A stretch of DNA of 64,000 nucleotides from Metarhizium brunneum. Taxonomy: Eukaryota > Ascomycota > Sordariomycetes > Hypocreales > Clavicipitaceae. The stretch's first letter is position 1. Each line of letters opens with the position of its first letter. Location: the NCBI RefSeq assembly GCF_013426205.1, contig NC_089426.1, positions 1,302,001-1,366,000 on the forward strand. The letters run 5' to 3'. The translations under genes and the position numbers were made by a program. Below the pieces are notes generated by a model that worked only from the letters and a program-made list of their open reading frames with translations, was not told the DNA's origin and did not search any database. Below are positions 46,601 through 58,351 of this stretch, piece after piece.

Positions 46601-47236
46601 CGCCCCTTACCCGTCGTTATCTCCCAAGTCCGTAATCCCCCGTTCCAGAGTCATCCACCGTAGTATTCTTAACTTGTGTTGCAATTGTGTCAGCGTATAA
46701 ATATGCCATCTTCGAGCTCCCATAATTGTATAAATTTCACTGTTATAAAGGAGACGCCTTGCCCGTAGAATAAAATAAGACATAAAACGAATGAAAAATA
46801 GTGAAGTGGTGTATAACATATGTTGGGTATAAAAAATAAAGGTTTCGAATAGAATTTCTCTCGTTTCTCTTGTAGGTTAGCAAAGAAGGCTCAGAGAATG
46901 TGTGAAGTTTAAGTTGAAAGCAAGATTATGCGTTGCAATTTCGCAGGGGAGCATCGTAATAGTCCGGCTGTGTAGTAGTTATCAGCGGGGACTAATTAAC
47001 TCGCAGAATCATCTTGTGTATGGCAAAAAAAGAAGAAAAATATTGAAAGCATGAACAAGCCAGACGGGGTGCGTTGTAGGTATGTGATCAAGAACCATCT
47101 TCACGGGAGAGGGTGGCCTTCAAACGACGACGCGATGCAGGGAAGCCAGCGGTTTGTATTTGAATATCCGCCGAGAGACGACCTCATCAACAAACCGCCA
47201 GTACAGTGAGTTAGGTGGCGTTTCGCTCCGTGTGGC
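40609..47236. other. 6.6-kb region without a recognisable gene
   Basis: The left part is the Clr5-gene promoter. A 370-residue minus-strand frame (41127-42239) overlaps it but has no family signal and the composition of a chance frame. Three exact copies of TACGGAGTA fall in 42359-43164. Minus-strand frame 43997-44257 has a plausible-looking helical stretch but no flanking exons could be joined. The right end (about 46600-47050) is AT-rich and holds the kinase gene's 3' end. No transposon proteins were recognised. Confidence 0.4.
42359..43164. repeat. Cluster of three TACGGAGTA motifs
   Basis: Exact copies at 42359-42367 (minus orientation), 42855-42863 (minus) and 43156-43164 (plus). The same 9-mer occurs elsewhere in non-coding DNA of the window at 1563, 1888, 16654 and 28826. 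Its role is unknown; the near-palindromic ends (TAC..GTA) suggest a protein-binding site or a dispersed-repeat footprint. Confidence 0.55.
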
Positions 47237-49371
47237 CTAGACTTCCTGTCCTTCATCTTCGTCTCTGAATTTTATGCCACCCTCGACTTGGATGGCATCA
47301 TGAACCCACGGTTGGCTTGCCACATGATCCATGGTCCAACGGCTGCGAGCACGCTTCAGCAGTCCTTCAGTGATTTCCATGGCACCAAGAAGACCCCTCT
47401 CTTTGAACATGGTTATATTGGCCTCATGCTCGCCATCCTCCCCCGAATATTCGACCCAGCGCCATTCTACTCTGGCGATGCGATGGCTTGTCCTGCTACG
47501 CATGCGATGTGCATCACTCATGCCAGGGTGCGGATCAAAAGGGAGGCGAGACTCCAAGAGGGCATAAAGAAGAACCCCAAGGGACCATGCATCAATTGCA
47601 CGACCATCATACGGTTGGCCCATGATGACTTCAGGTGCGGCATAGTCGTCTGAGCCGCATCGGGTTTCTAGCTTCTCGTCGTCTGCAATTCGACGAGATA
47701 ACCCCAAGTCCGCAAGCGTTATTACAGATGTGGGAAATTTCATCCAGTCGACAGAAGAATCCGCCAGTTCCATTGGGGTCAGGTTGACCAAGACATCTAT
47801 GTGGAGGACCAGATTAGCTCAGACGCGCAAAGGGCCGAAGTGCAGAATATCTTACTTTCTAGTTTAATGTCTCGATGGACAATCTTTTTCTCATGGAGGT
47901 ACTTGACTGCGCCCACTAGCTCAGAAAACACTCTGCGCAAAAGAGCTGGCGTGAAAAGCCTTCTGTGAATGGTTGCCATATCGAACAAATCTCCACCGGG
48001 ACAGTAACTGAGAACCAGAATAGCTCTGGTTGGCTCAATGCTCCATGCTTTAAGGTTAACCAAAGACGGATGGTGTATGCATTGCATTATCTCCAGTTCT
48101 CTTTTGAGACTCATCTCAATACGCTCTTCACTTGCGCCACCCCGAGGGCCATGCTCGCAGACTTTGATGGCGACAAGCTTCTTTCGCTTCCCTTTATCTG
48201 CCACAAGAGGAGAGGAAGCTTCGATAGGCTGATCCTGTGAATAATCTGTCGACAGAATTTGACTGCTTGCGAGCATCACTCGGCTAAAGGTTCCTTGGCC
48301 AAGGAACCCAATTGACCTCCAACGACGTCGTTTTTGGTCATGCCTGCCCCGGGCTTCAAACCACTCCTGATCACCGTCCTTGGATCTCCTGCCATCGACA
48401 GACTCTTTCGAAGATTCACTGGGTGGCGGAGTTGGCGGCTGACTAGCTAGGGAAGTAATTCCTCGTGATTCGGCAAAGTTGATTTCTCTCCTCATTCGTG
48501 ACTCATGATTATCTGGTGTTATATTACGACTGATATGAGGTCCGGACACAGCGATCAGGTGTCGGTGTGATGGTGATGGTTCCGGGACATATTCACTGAC
48601 GCTCCGGTTCCTTGTATGGTGAACACGTGGTGATTGGCCAGGCTCAGCCAATTGCGTTGTAGTCGGAGGGTTGTCGGATTCGTCCAATCTGCCGTATTGC
48701 TTGCGCCTGGTTGGACTAGCTGAGGAAGCCTCAGTCCGCACAGTCTGGCCGTTGGTTACCGCATCGACACTGCCTTGGGGCGCGCATTCAATACTGGGAA
48801 ATTTGCTTCTGGTCTGAGGAGGTGAGGAGCCAGCGTTAAGTTTCTTCCAGGGCCCAGGAGAATCACTGGAGAGTAATGGGCTGGGCAGTGGGGTCATGTC
48901 TCCCATTGCCGCGATAACGGGGCTGGAAAAGCTTCCGCTGGATCCCCCCAGAGAGCTGGAATAGTTGGCAAACGCAGCCTTAATACTGGGAGTTCGAGAG
49001 ATAGGACGAAGATTATTTGGAGAAGCCTTCTGATCGAATGCTGGTGGTGGTGACAGGCCGAGATTGGCAGCGCGAGATTCGCGATGTCCCGCAGAAACTT
49101 GTATAGGAATCGGGGCAGAAACACCAGTGGAGATGCGAAGAGGCGAGCTTATCTCTTGTCTGCCATCCACGTGCTGGTGGAAGGCTAAATGTGAGGCAGG
49201 TGGCGATGGGGCGATGGTTTTCGATTGGAACTCGACAAAAGGCCTTGTCGAGGAAGCAGGCGGGTCTGTCAAGGATTTTGTGTCTTGGGTTCCGGAGCCA
49301 TTGTAGTTGATGTCGCTGGATTCATCGCATGGTAAAGAATCAGTAACTTGAAATACCCCGGAGCTACTCAT
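47237..49371 (-). CDS. Ser/Thr protein kinase with disordered N-terminus
   Basis: Two exons on the minus strand, 47856-49371 and 47237-47796, with a 59-nt intron, giving 691 aa. The first 340 residues are Ser/Pro-rich and disordered. The kinase domain (about 350-670) has the Gly-loop GFLGQGTFSRV, VAIK lysine, HRDIKLEN catalytic loop and APE-type SDDYAAPEV. The catalytic-loop Asn is created exactly at the splice junction (A + AT), which supports the intron. The DFG motif is DLG (ITLADLGLSRR), a substitution tolerated in several active kinases. The block YDGRAIDAWSLGVLLYALLE with RLPFDPHP resembles yeast/fungal kinases of the NPR/PRR type in the CAMK-like branch, but I do not assign an orthologue. 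A role in nutrient or stress signalling is only suggested by that resemblance. Confidence 0.88.
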
Positions 49372-52300
49372 GGCTGCCGGCCCAGATTGTGCGTCAATCG
49401 CCTCGGCGTCGGACCTGTAGCACTGTGACGAGTGATGTCAATGATTTGTGTTTGATAAAATATTTCCACAAACACGGTTGACAATCCATACCCCGACAAT
49501 GGCTTTGGTGCAAAAGCGTAGTGGACTTGGAGGAGTAAACGATGCGAGGCAGAAGGACCTGATGGTGCGATTGGGAGGCGGTGGCCGGTCGATGAATTTG
49601 ACGAGGCGTCGTCGCGGGGGTGCACGTCGCAGGGCGTAGGACGAACAAATGGATGGCTCTTCTATAACAACATGGGGCCGGTATTGCGCCGTACTGATGT
49701 CGGCGACTGATGTTGGTGATGATGCGTACGGCGCGGGAGGCGACCCGTCGGACGTAGACTGGCGAGACTGGAGAGAGCAAATCGGGGTGAGGAAGGATTG
49801 AAGTCGTTGATGGGCTGGCTGTAGGCAAGAACACACAGCGCGACTGGTGGTTTGGCATCGGCAGGAACACCAGACTCGAGCTGTCAGAGTGGGGCGTGGT
49901 AGCTACAGTGTCAAGCGTCTCCTCAAGCGGCAGGAGCGAGCCAGAGGATGCACGTGTGGGGTCGACCAGTCTCGATAGGCAAGAGTAACCAGGCCGTTGG
50001 ATACGACAGGACGCACTCGACGCACATGAATGCAGCAAAGGTACCTCCTGGGCACTTGGGCTCTTGAAAGAAAAAGCTCTGCACGGAGAGATGGATAATT
50101 TTCCTACGCCGCAACACTACACTCGACATACATACATACAATATACACGGTTCTGCTCCATGCCCAATCCTCGGGATTCCTGATTTGACCGCCTGGCCCC
50201 ACAGGTCTATCATTCTTGTGGAATCTGCTCCGTACCAACTACTACCGAGTATCTCTCGATCTGTGTTGGAACGTGTTGTGCAATCCCAGCATCATTCCAG
50301 TCATGAACCAGCAGGTGGCACAATAGACAGACAACAACAATAGGAGGGTGCATCGGCTGCCAAACTTGCAGGCCTCTTCCCGTCGTCACCAGCCTCCACG
50401 CGGTTAGTGGTGCTTGGACACCTGCATAAAAGTCACGACGAGTGTTACGTTTCCATCGACGCCACTCTATGTTGTACGTTGCACAACGTATCTGCAGCAA
50501 GGTTCTGTCCAAGATCCCTCTATCAGGTACATACCGCGCGCCGCACGAGTAAATAGACCAGTGACCTCACACAGACCGTCATGGCAACCGTCAACACAGT
50601 CAGGCCTGACGAGCAGGGCCAGTCGACTTCTGTCTTACCCTACACCTCTGCAGACCGTGAACGAGTGTCCCAGGGTAAACTACCAAGGTCTACTTCCTCG
50701 CCGAAAATGCATCGATATTGGGATCGATACGGTGTGTCGTGGAACTAGCGTGTGATTCCCTCCTTGCTAAGATCTCTTCACAACACTACCTACGAGGTAA
50801 TTCACAAGTCAGGAACCCTGGCGATGGAGACGCTAGAGCGTCTGGTTTGCATTTGTTCCCCCGAAGGCCCGTTCCGCGTACTTATTGGCACATAGTGGCA
50901 GGAGCGATGCAGCTTCGAGACAATGCAGCTGGCGTTGAAAATCGATGGATATTTTCAATTCCAAATCAATTCCATTCTTTGGCGCAATCTTATACGAAGT
51001 TGTACATGAACGGCATGAATGCAGTCCAACTCAACATGTTGTGAAATACAATGCCCCTTGCGGCATTTGAACACCTCTTGACTCGTGCAACCCTAACATT
51101 ACTGGGCGCCTCCAGCGGTGGCTTGCATGGGTTGCAGCTGTCAAATGTGACAAGCGTCTTCTTTTCTACGGCGCCAAGGTATCCCGGACACAAGCCCATC
51201 TTTTAGACTTTGACTGGAGGTATGGAGGGGAACAGGTTGGAATTGCGTTGGACAAGTTCTATCAACAATGGCCGAAGAGTATTTAACCAGGCATGTGGCT
51301 GTCGCGCTCTGTACTATACTGCGTACTGTCATGAACTGTAAAAGTAAACCCCACGAATAGGAGCATCAATGTGGGTAGATTAATGAGCTAACACACCAGG
51401 CTATTCCCAAGTCCAGTCAGTTCCGCGGCATTCCATTTTCATATTTTCTGACGTCTCACAGGCATTCGTCATTGGAGTCCTCTGGATTAAGCCGTCAATG
51501 TGCCAGGATAAGGGTTTCGTTGGTGCTATTGAGCGGCCAAAACTATGGAACCAGAATATTTACCTGGCTTATACTATACTGTACTATGAATATTATACAA
51601 TATTATGATATAATACACGATAGGTATATAATATCAATATTATACGAATATACTGGTATATACGTGATATACTTACCAGTAGTACACGTAGCACCAATAA
51701 TATACCAGGAGCAAAGAGCAAAATAATAGAAACTAGCTTTAAGATGTTATGATTATTGACATGCTGGGTATATTACGATCGGCATCTGCCAGCGATTGCG
51801 ACTCGATCTGCTGGACGATGTCACGTGCAATCACCACATCGCCGCTCCAGCTTTTAGATGCTTGGTATACAACAATCAACACGCAGGCGAATTTCCACAT
51901 TGCACCCACCCAATGGTTCGCAACTCCGAGCCCGGGAACATATTCCGACTACGCCTTTACGCCTCGGACATTATGCCCCGTCTGTCGCAACGCCAAGACA
52001 CACTGCGAGTTCCCCGGGATCGGCACGGTGAGTTTCCATTTCGGCCGTCGGCCAGCGTCTGAGCCCAAAAGGATATGAGCCTCGCCGGCGCCTGGCGTTT
52101 CAGAGGCTGGATTGGCCAAGCGAGTGCCGAGGGTCTGTGTGAGAACCAGACAGGCGGTTCCAACAGGCATTGGGCAAACGCGAAGCCGTCGACGACAAGA
52201 CCAAGTGCGAGAGGGATATGAAGTGGCTGAGGTCCACGGGGTCCTGAAGATCTCCAAACGCCAAGGCAGCCGCCACCAGTGGATCATGACTCAAGCCATT

Positions 52301-52859
52301 GCCAAAAAGTAGGGTTGGGGCAGCCAGAGAGAGACGTTTATATCGAGCTCTGGGGGTGGGTTAGGTTTTTGATGGCAATAGGCGTTGTACATGTAAGTGG
52401 TCGCCGTGGTCTGTGGATGAGGATTTGCTGTATCGTGATTTGGCTTCCTCTACCGCCCACATTTCTTGACTTTACATCGTCATGGAATTAGAGGTCCAAT
52501 ATGCTCCTTTCCAACCTGGGGATGCGGGATCGGGTTTTGCGTGCAAAATGGCTGTGGCACCATCGACGCCGCGCGCAATATGGCAATCTGGTCGTGACAA
52601 TCGCCTCCCCCCCATCAACTTCCAAACCCCAGTCTCTGGCCCACGCAGATGCACCTCCCAGGGGGGGTTGAAGAGGCTAAAGAGATACGAAGTACAACGT
52701 AGCTAGTTAGCCCAACGCCTTTGATTGTCTGCTTCAACCTCTGGCGGTGCTGTGTCGCTTTCTTCCCTTCACACAACTTGACCGGCATTCGCCAGGAGAG
52801 CAAATGACTGTACGGCTGAAGACGACCACGGGGACGACGGCATCATCACCATCGCCACG
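49372..52859. other. 3.5-kb region between the kinase and GPCR genes
   Basis: Divergent promoters of the kinase (minus) and GPCR (plus) lie at the two ends. Between them is a strongly AT-rich island (about 51560-51720) made of TATA/ATAT steps. It is followed by a GC-richer stretch at 51780-52310 with short frames on both strands that look protein-like but match nothing (for example plus 52112-52312). A degraded mobile element is possible; no diagnostic motif was seen. Confidence 0.4.
51560..51720. other. AT-rich island
   Basis: About 160 bp composed mostly of A and T with repeated ATATTATA/TATACTA steps, in sharp contrast with the surroundings. It could be a RIP-mutated remnant, a replication or scaffold element, or simply low-complexity DNA. 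Confidence 0.5.
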
Positions 52860-54398
52860 ATGAGATTAAAACAAGCTTCTACGTATCTGCTGGCCCTGAC
52901 GTTGCCCTGGCATTGTCTTGGTGCCTCGAATACCAAGGTTCCATCGGCGGCGGACCTCGCGGCCTCGTTTACCAAGATTCCTCCCTGTGCAGTAAGCTCG
53001 AGTGCCGTTTCTACTGTTATCGTCTTTAGAGATATCCAGACTCACAGCCGTCTAGCTCGAGTGCCTTGCTCAGTCTGTCGCCGAGGCAGGTTGTGGCCTC
53101 ACCGATCCACAATGCATTTGCGTGGACGAGTATGTTGCCATTGAGAAGGCCGGCGCGCCTTGCATTTTGGAGGCGTGCAGCTTGACAGAGGCATTGTGTA
53201 GGCACAGCATTTTACACCCCTTTGAATTCAGGACCCTTGCTTCTAACCAACTGGTTGTGAGTAGCCACCAAGAACGTCACCGAAACTGCCTGCCTTAAAC
53301 CGATACGGGATAGCAGCCGACGTTACGATACCATGAACATTCTTTTAGGCGTCATCACGGCACTCCTAGTTGTGATTCGACTATTGTTCAAGAAATTCTT
53401 CAGCTATAGGCGAGAACTCGGTGCCGACGATTGGGTCATCCTTGCAACCGTGGTTATCGGAGTACCGTGCACCATCATCAACAAGGTCGGCCTGACTGCC
53501 AACGGGCTGGGGAGGGATGTCTGGACCATCCCGGTCGACCAACTGATTAGATTTGTCATGTTTTTCTATATCATGGAGGTCCTGTACCTCACCGAAATGG
53601 CCCTCATCAAGCTCAGCCTATCGCTGTTCTATCTGTACATCTTCCCGGGGTCGGGGATCCGCCGCCTTCTCATGGGGACTGCTGTCTTCAACGTCGTCTT
53701 TGGGTTTACGTTTGTCACGACGGGCATCTTCCAGTGTACGCCGGTCAGTCGGTACTGGACACAGTACGTTGACCCCGACTCGCCCGGCCACTGCATCAAC
53801 ATCAATCTATTTGCGTGGATCCACGCCGCCCTCAATATCGCCCTTGACGTGTGGATGATTGCGCTTCCACTGAGCCAGATCAAGAAGCTGGAGCTTCACT
53901 GGAAGAAGAAGATTGGCGTCACCTTAATGTTCTTGCTTGGGACCTTGTAAGGCTAAACATCATCACCCTTTCTTTCCATCTGTGTTGACGGGGGTCCTGT
54001 TTGAGAAACTTGCAACTGATGTGTGTTTGTCTTCCAGTGTTACCATTGTCTCTATCCTGAGATTGCAGTCCCTCGTCGACTTTGCAAATTCCACCAATCC
54101 AACGTGGGACAACTGGATCGTGGCCTGGTGGTCGACCATCGAGGTCAATGTTGGCATGATTTGCACATGCCTGCCAACCGTGCGTCTAATTCTCGTGCGG
54201 GCGGCGCCTCGGATCTTCAGCACCAACATATCTCATAACAAGTCTGACCCGACGCACAATGGCACCCACAATCGGTACAGCAGGAACAGCAAGATCATGG
54301 GCCACAAGCAGATTGAGCTGGCGAGCATCGAGACAAGGATAGTTGAAGAAGGAGAGAAGCCGAGGAAGGCAAGAGCATTCTTTGGCGCCGAAGGATAA
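52860..54398 (+). CDS. CFEM-domain Pth11-type GPCR-like receptor
   Basis: Four exons: 52860-52991, 53056-53197, 53265-53946 and 54038-54398, giving 438 aa. A signal peptide (about 1-21) is followed by a CFEM domain (about 30-105) with all eight cysteines, read across the first two introns (PPCA|LEC, GCGL, PQCICV, APC, EAC, ETAC). Seven hydrophobic helices follow (about 115-390), in the Rhodopsin_7 arrangement found in fungal Pth11-related receptors. The short cytosolic tail is basic. In Magnaporthe, PTH11 senses surface cues for appressorium formation; CFEM-Pth11 receptors are expanded in pathogenic and saprobic Pezizomycotina, and some CFEM domains bind haem. The ligand here is unknown. The donor of intron 2 is GTAGGC, weaker than usual, but only this splice gives both frame and the expected [10 protein letters not shown] sequence. 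A CTAAC branch site precedes its acceptor. Confidence 0.92.
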
Positions 54399-54687
54399 TT
54401 ATGTACGACCCGAGGAGGGCAAGTATAGAATGGCCGCATCATACTTTTGCGTGTTAAAACGTCTCTGGTCGGGGGTTTTGGCCACCTGTCTCATATACCA
54501 CAATAAGCGAGCGTCAGAGATGGTTTGTGTAGTCGTAAATTTTAAAAGCTTGGGAAAATTCAGCGACCAAATTAGATATATCGTCTAGTCGTGACTCGTG
54601 AGTTGACCCGGTCCTGCTCCTTTGTGCAAAGTACAGCACATGCTCGTGCGTAATTGGCCTTGAATTCCGTGATCCATCTCTGAAAAA

Positions 54688-55368
54688 CTAGGAGATAGTA
54701 CGTATATCCTCCATGTCCTCGGCCGCCCTGTCCAAATCTTGCTCGGCAATCTGACAAGTGGGACACTGGACTTTGACCCCGGCCGCGAACCACCTCACCG
54801 CAGATTGCCAAACGTCACCGCGATCCTTACCCCAGTCCTGAGTATTTAGCCGGTCCAGTTTCCGCGACCAGTATGACTTCCTGGTTGGTCGGTAGCTGGC
54901 GCAGTCCACGCAGAGACCCCAGGCTCGCGAGCGCCGGGATTGAATAAGACCTCCCCGGACGCGCGGGAGGATGGAGCCAAGTTGTCTGCAGCGGCAAATC
55001 TTCGTCGACACGGAGTCCAGATTGGAGGATGCGAGTGGTGTCAAGGCGAGAGCCCAGGGCTGGCGGTGGCTTCGCGGACAGGGGACTTGAAGATTACAGA
55101 GATGCGCGATTGATAGGAGGGGCCTGCAGGTGAGTGCGAGGAGTATGGCTTCCACAGGGGGAGACTGTGTGAAGATTTGAATGAGGATCTCCGGGGGCAA
55201 TCTTAGAAGACTACAGGATGTCGTGTTATTTGTTGGGCGGAGGAGCTGATGCGTGTAAGTGAGTTGAAGCGGAATAGGAGAGAGACGTGGGAGGATTACT
55301 CGCCTCGGGAGGGATGCGAAAGCTGTTGATGGCGGTACATGGTTGGTCATCCTGGGTTTGTTGCGCAT
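54688..55368 (-). CDS. F-box-like protein
   Basis: A single frame of 226 aa. Residues about 50-90 carry an F-box-like motif (SLLRLPPEILIQIF, then PLLSIAHL), typical of fungal F-box proteins that link substrates to SCF ubiquitin ligases. The C-terminal part contains Cys pairs (CVDCASYRP and CPTCQIAE) that might bind zinc, a layout common in Pezizomycotina F-box proteins of unknown target. The N-terminal 45 residues are basic and unstructured; a later start is possible. It ends 290 bp from the GPCR gene (tail to tail) and starts 350 bp from the primase gene (head to head). Confidence 0.7.
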   Translation of the reverse strand: MRNKPRMTNHVPPSTAFASLPRRVILPRLSPIPLQLTYTHQLLRPTNNTTSCSLLRLPPEILIQIFTQSPPVEAILLALTCRPLLSIAHLCNLQVPCPRSHRQPWALALTPLASSNLDSVSTKICRCRQLGSILPRVRGGLIQSRRSRAWGLCVDCASYRPTRKSYWSRKLDRLNTQDWGKDRGDVWQSAVRWFAAGVKVQCPTCQIAEQDLDRAAEDMEDIRTIS

Positions 55369-55720
55369 TCCGGGTACGGAGCCGGCGGGACATGATCTCT
55401 CATGTTGGTGCTCGATTTTTTAATCTTTGATTCTTCAACGTTGCGATGGGCTGACTGGCAGATTTACATGCATACATCCGGAGCCAAACGTTGGTGTTCA
55501 CATGCACCAGGTAATAGTCGGGTTCCATAGTCACAATTATCACGCACCTGATTGGCCGATAACCTTAATTGGCGACCCCCACATCGACGCGTCTGGACGC
55601 GTCTCCTTTGGCCATGGCCTCACCTTCGTGCACCCTTTTTTGATACACCAAGTTCTCAATCTCTGGCGCCGAGGTATATCGATGATTTCTCGCTAATACG
55701 GCTCTGCGAACACCATCATC
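55369..55720. promoter_or_regulatory. Bidirectional promoter region, F-box gene / primase gene
   Basis: About 350 bp between two divergent start codons (55368 minus, 55721 plus). No TATA box was identified. Contains the palindrome-like CGACGCGTCTGGACGCGTC around 55585-55603, with two ACGCGT MCB-type boxes. These are the site bound by MBF in yeast to drive G1/S genes such as primase subunits, so cell-cycle control of the primase gene is plausible. Confidence 0.55.
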
Positions 55721-57412
55721 ATGTTGCGCCAGGACTACAGTCGCATTGACCCGAAGCGTCGCAATACCGTGGACCACAGAAAGACGCCGTTCGCGATTCC
55801 GCAGTACAAGGACACCGAGTATCCTCACCGACTGAACTTTTACACCGACGCGCCGACGGCCGACATCACCCTTGAGCAGTTTGAACAATGGGCCATTGAC
55901 CGCCTACGAGGTCCGCAGCCGTTACGCGCTCGTTATTGTAAACTAGCATGAAATGCTGACATCCGTCATAGTCCTGGCGGAATTGGAGGCCTGCTCCTTT
56001 AGAAACCGCGCACCGGCTGAAACGGCCGCACACATGAAGCCCATTCTGGACAAGTACCTGCCGCTCGATACGCGCGGCTCTTCTGCAGACCGACTACTCA
56101 GCCAGAGACAAAAGGACCACTATAGTCACTTTATCCTCCGGTTGGCATTCTCTTCGACAGAGGACCTGCGACGGCGATTCACGCGTGTGGAAACGATGCT
56201 CTTCCGCTTGAGATTCAATAACGATGACTTGTCTGAGCGGTCGGCATTTGTGTCCAGTCTCGACTTGGATTGGTGGGAGGCCGTGACAGATGATGAGAAG
56301 AGGGAGTACGCCTCGGATTTGGCCGCCATGGCGACGGGTCCCAAGAAATCTGCCGCCGAGGACGAAATGTGGTTCAAGGTGGACTGGGAGAGGGTGCCAG
56401 AGTTGGTTGACGGGCGGAGGGTATTTTTGAAGCAGGGCAAGGCGTATGTGCCGGCGAGGGAGCAGTCCAGCATGGTGGTGGCGGAATTTTCGTCGCGCTT
56501 GGAGAAGCAGCTCGAGGTATGTGTGTGATGCACGTCGTCTCTTGAAAACATCTGAAGAAGTCCTAACAATCCCTCACAGATGACTGCGCGCGCTCTGCCG
56601 CGTCTAGACGAAGACGACCGTCTGACACCCATCCTGAACCACCTCTCCAAGAATTTCATCACCCCCGACTCGGCGTACACATCCAACTCGTCGGCCCCCG
56701 CTGGCGCCCAAATCACCGCCTCCAACATCGACAATCTCTCCCAGCACTTCCCGGCGTGCATGTCCCACCTGCACCGCTCCCTCCGGCGAGACGCCCACCT
56801 CAAGCACTTTGGACGCCTGCAGTACACGCTGTTCCTTAAAGGCATCGGCTTGAATCTCGAGGAGTGCCTCATGTTCTGGCGCAGCTCGTTCCACAAAATC
56901 ACCGACGACCAGTTCAACAAGGACTACAGATACAATGTGCGTCACGCGTACGGCGACGTGGGCGGCGACTCGAACAGGCGAGGAGGCGGCTACAGCCCCT
57001 TTAGCTGCCAGAAGATTCTGACAGAGCACCCCCCTGGACCGGGGGAGGCGCACGGCTGCCCGTACAGACATTTCGACATGGAGAATCTGACGGCGCTGGT
57101 GCAGGCGATGGGTGTTTCTGACCGATCCGTGCTGCAAGGCGTCAAGGAGGACAAGGAGACTCAGAAGTACCACATGGCTTGTAATAGGTATGTTGGCTCC
57201 CGAATGGGGAATTTGCCGAGACGGTTGCTGACCATGGGATTGTTTACAGGGTGTTTGAGCACCTCCATAAAGCTGAGATTAAAAAGGCCAAGGATGAGGG
57301 CGTCATGACGTCGAATCAGCTCGAGACTATTGTTCACCCGAACGAGTACTTCAAGAGGAGTTATCTGCTGAAGAATCTGGGAAAGGAGAGTGACGTGAAG
57401 ATGGAGGAGTAG
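55721..57412 (+). CDS. PRI2: DNA primase large subunit
   Basis: Four exons: 55721-55910, 55972-56516, 56580-57187 and 57250-57412, giving 501 aa. The C-terminal domain shows the four Fe-S cluster cysteines of PriL/p58 proteins at about 305 (FPACM), 388 (FSCQKI), 405 (HGCPYRHF) and 446 (MACNR), the last adjacent to intron 3. The intervening LQYTLFLKGIGLNLEE block is strongly conserved in eukaryotic primase large subunits. With the catalytic small subunit it forms the primase that makes RNA primers for DNA polymerase alpha; the Fe-S domain binds template and initiating nucleotide. Intron 1 has an unusual GTCCGC donor but a good CTGAC branch site, and the join restores the frame. Length is close to that of other eukaryotic PRI2 proteins (about 500-530). 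Functional integrity appears complete. Confidence 0.94.
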
Positions 57413-57751
57413 GGTAATAATTGGATTTGCACCTTTTTGGTTTGGGGTCCGGGCTGGTTGGGAACAGAAACGGCATGGTTGGGAGTTTGGAGTTCGTTAT
57501 GCTGCAGTACAGCGATTATGCTCACGTTTTTCATTTTTGATGCTGAACGATTTGTATGCTGCGTGGATGTGCCCCCGTGCTTTCTCTTGGCTATCTTGAG
57601 TACTTTGTTTCCTACGACACATGTGAGAAGACGGCTAGATACCTAGGCATTTATTTAGTCATGTCTGCTCGGGGTGGTATATCCTGTCCCCTAGGCCACC
57701 GCAAACCACTGACTCGTCTCCATTTTCTGCAAAGTTCGAGAGCGGGATGGG

Positions 57752-57772
57752 TATGAGCATGAGCATGAGCAT
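57752..57772. repeat. GAGCAT microsatellite
   Basis: Just over three tandem copies of ATGAGC/GAGCAT. A similar imperfect array occurs at 59659-59680. Confidence 0.7.
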
Positions 57773-58351
57773 CTTGACGAGATGGATTTCTTGATTACAA
57801 TGCCGGAGTTGCATCTTGACGTTTGGTTTGTCTTGCCGCATCCGTCTGGTGATGAGCCAATAGTGAAGGTGTGACTACTAGCGCCCGGCAGGCCATGTTT
57901 TCCTCTTGAGTAGTTTTACGAGCTAATAGTAGAGGTAGCACGAACGTTGGCGAGGTTTACCTTTTTTTTTTTTAGCAAGAAGTTACTGGGCCTTTTTAAC
58001 TCCGTCTGTAGGATTGTTGGGGGGTATTACAAGAAGCTTGGGACGCCTTTTAATGAGACGTTGGGGATCCCGTGATTCTTGAGCAAAAGTGAAAAGCCAG
58101 ATGCCCTGTATCCGGCCTTGGAGCAAAATCTACATCTGAATGGCGATGAATTCGCAGACAAATGTCGTAATAGCAGAGCGATGGTTGCATCTGACGCTCG
58201 TCAAAACAGATAAATGGTTAACAAGGCCAAGATAAAAGGCAATGGTTGAGCTTGATAATATAGTTTTTTGCTTTTTCAAGGGGGCGCTTTTACTATTATT
58301 ACCTTTTCTAGATAATTTCAAAACATGCTGTTTATTTTCTTCAAGGCATAC

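Noticed and set aside
47331..47653. Plus-strand frames opposite the kinase C-terminal domain
   Set aside because: Shadow frames of the minus-strand kinase gene, which has all catalytic motifs.
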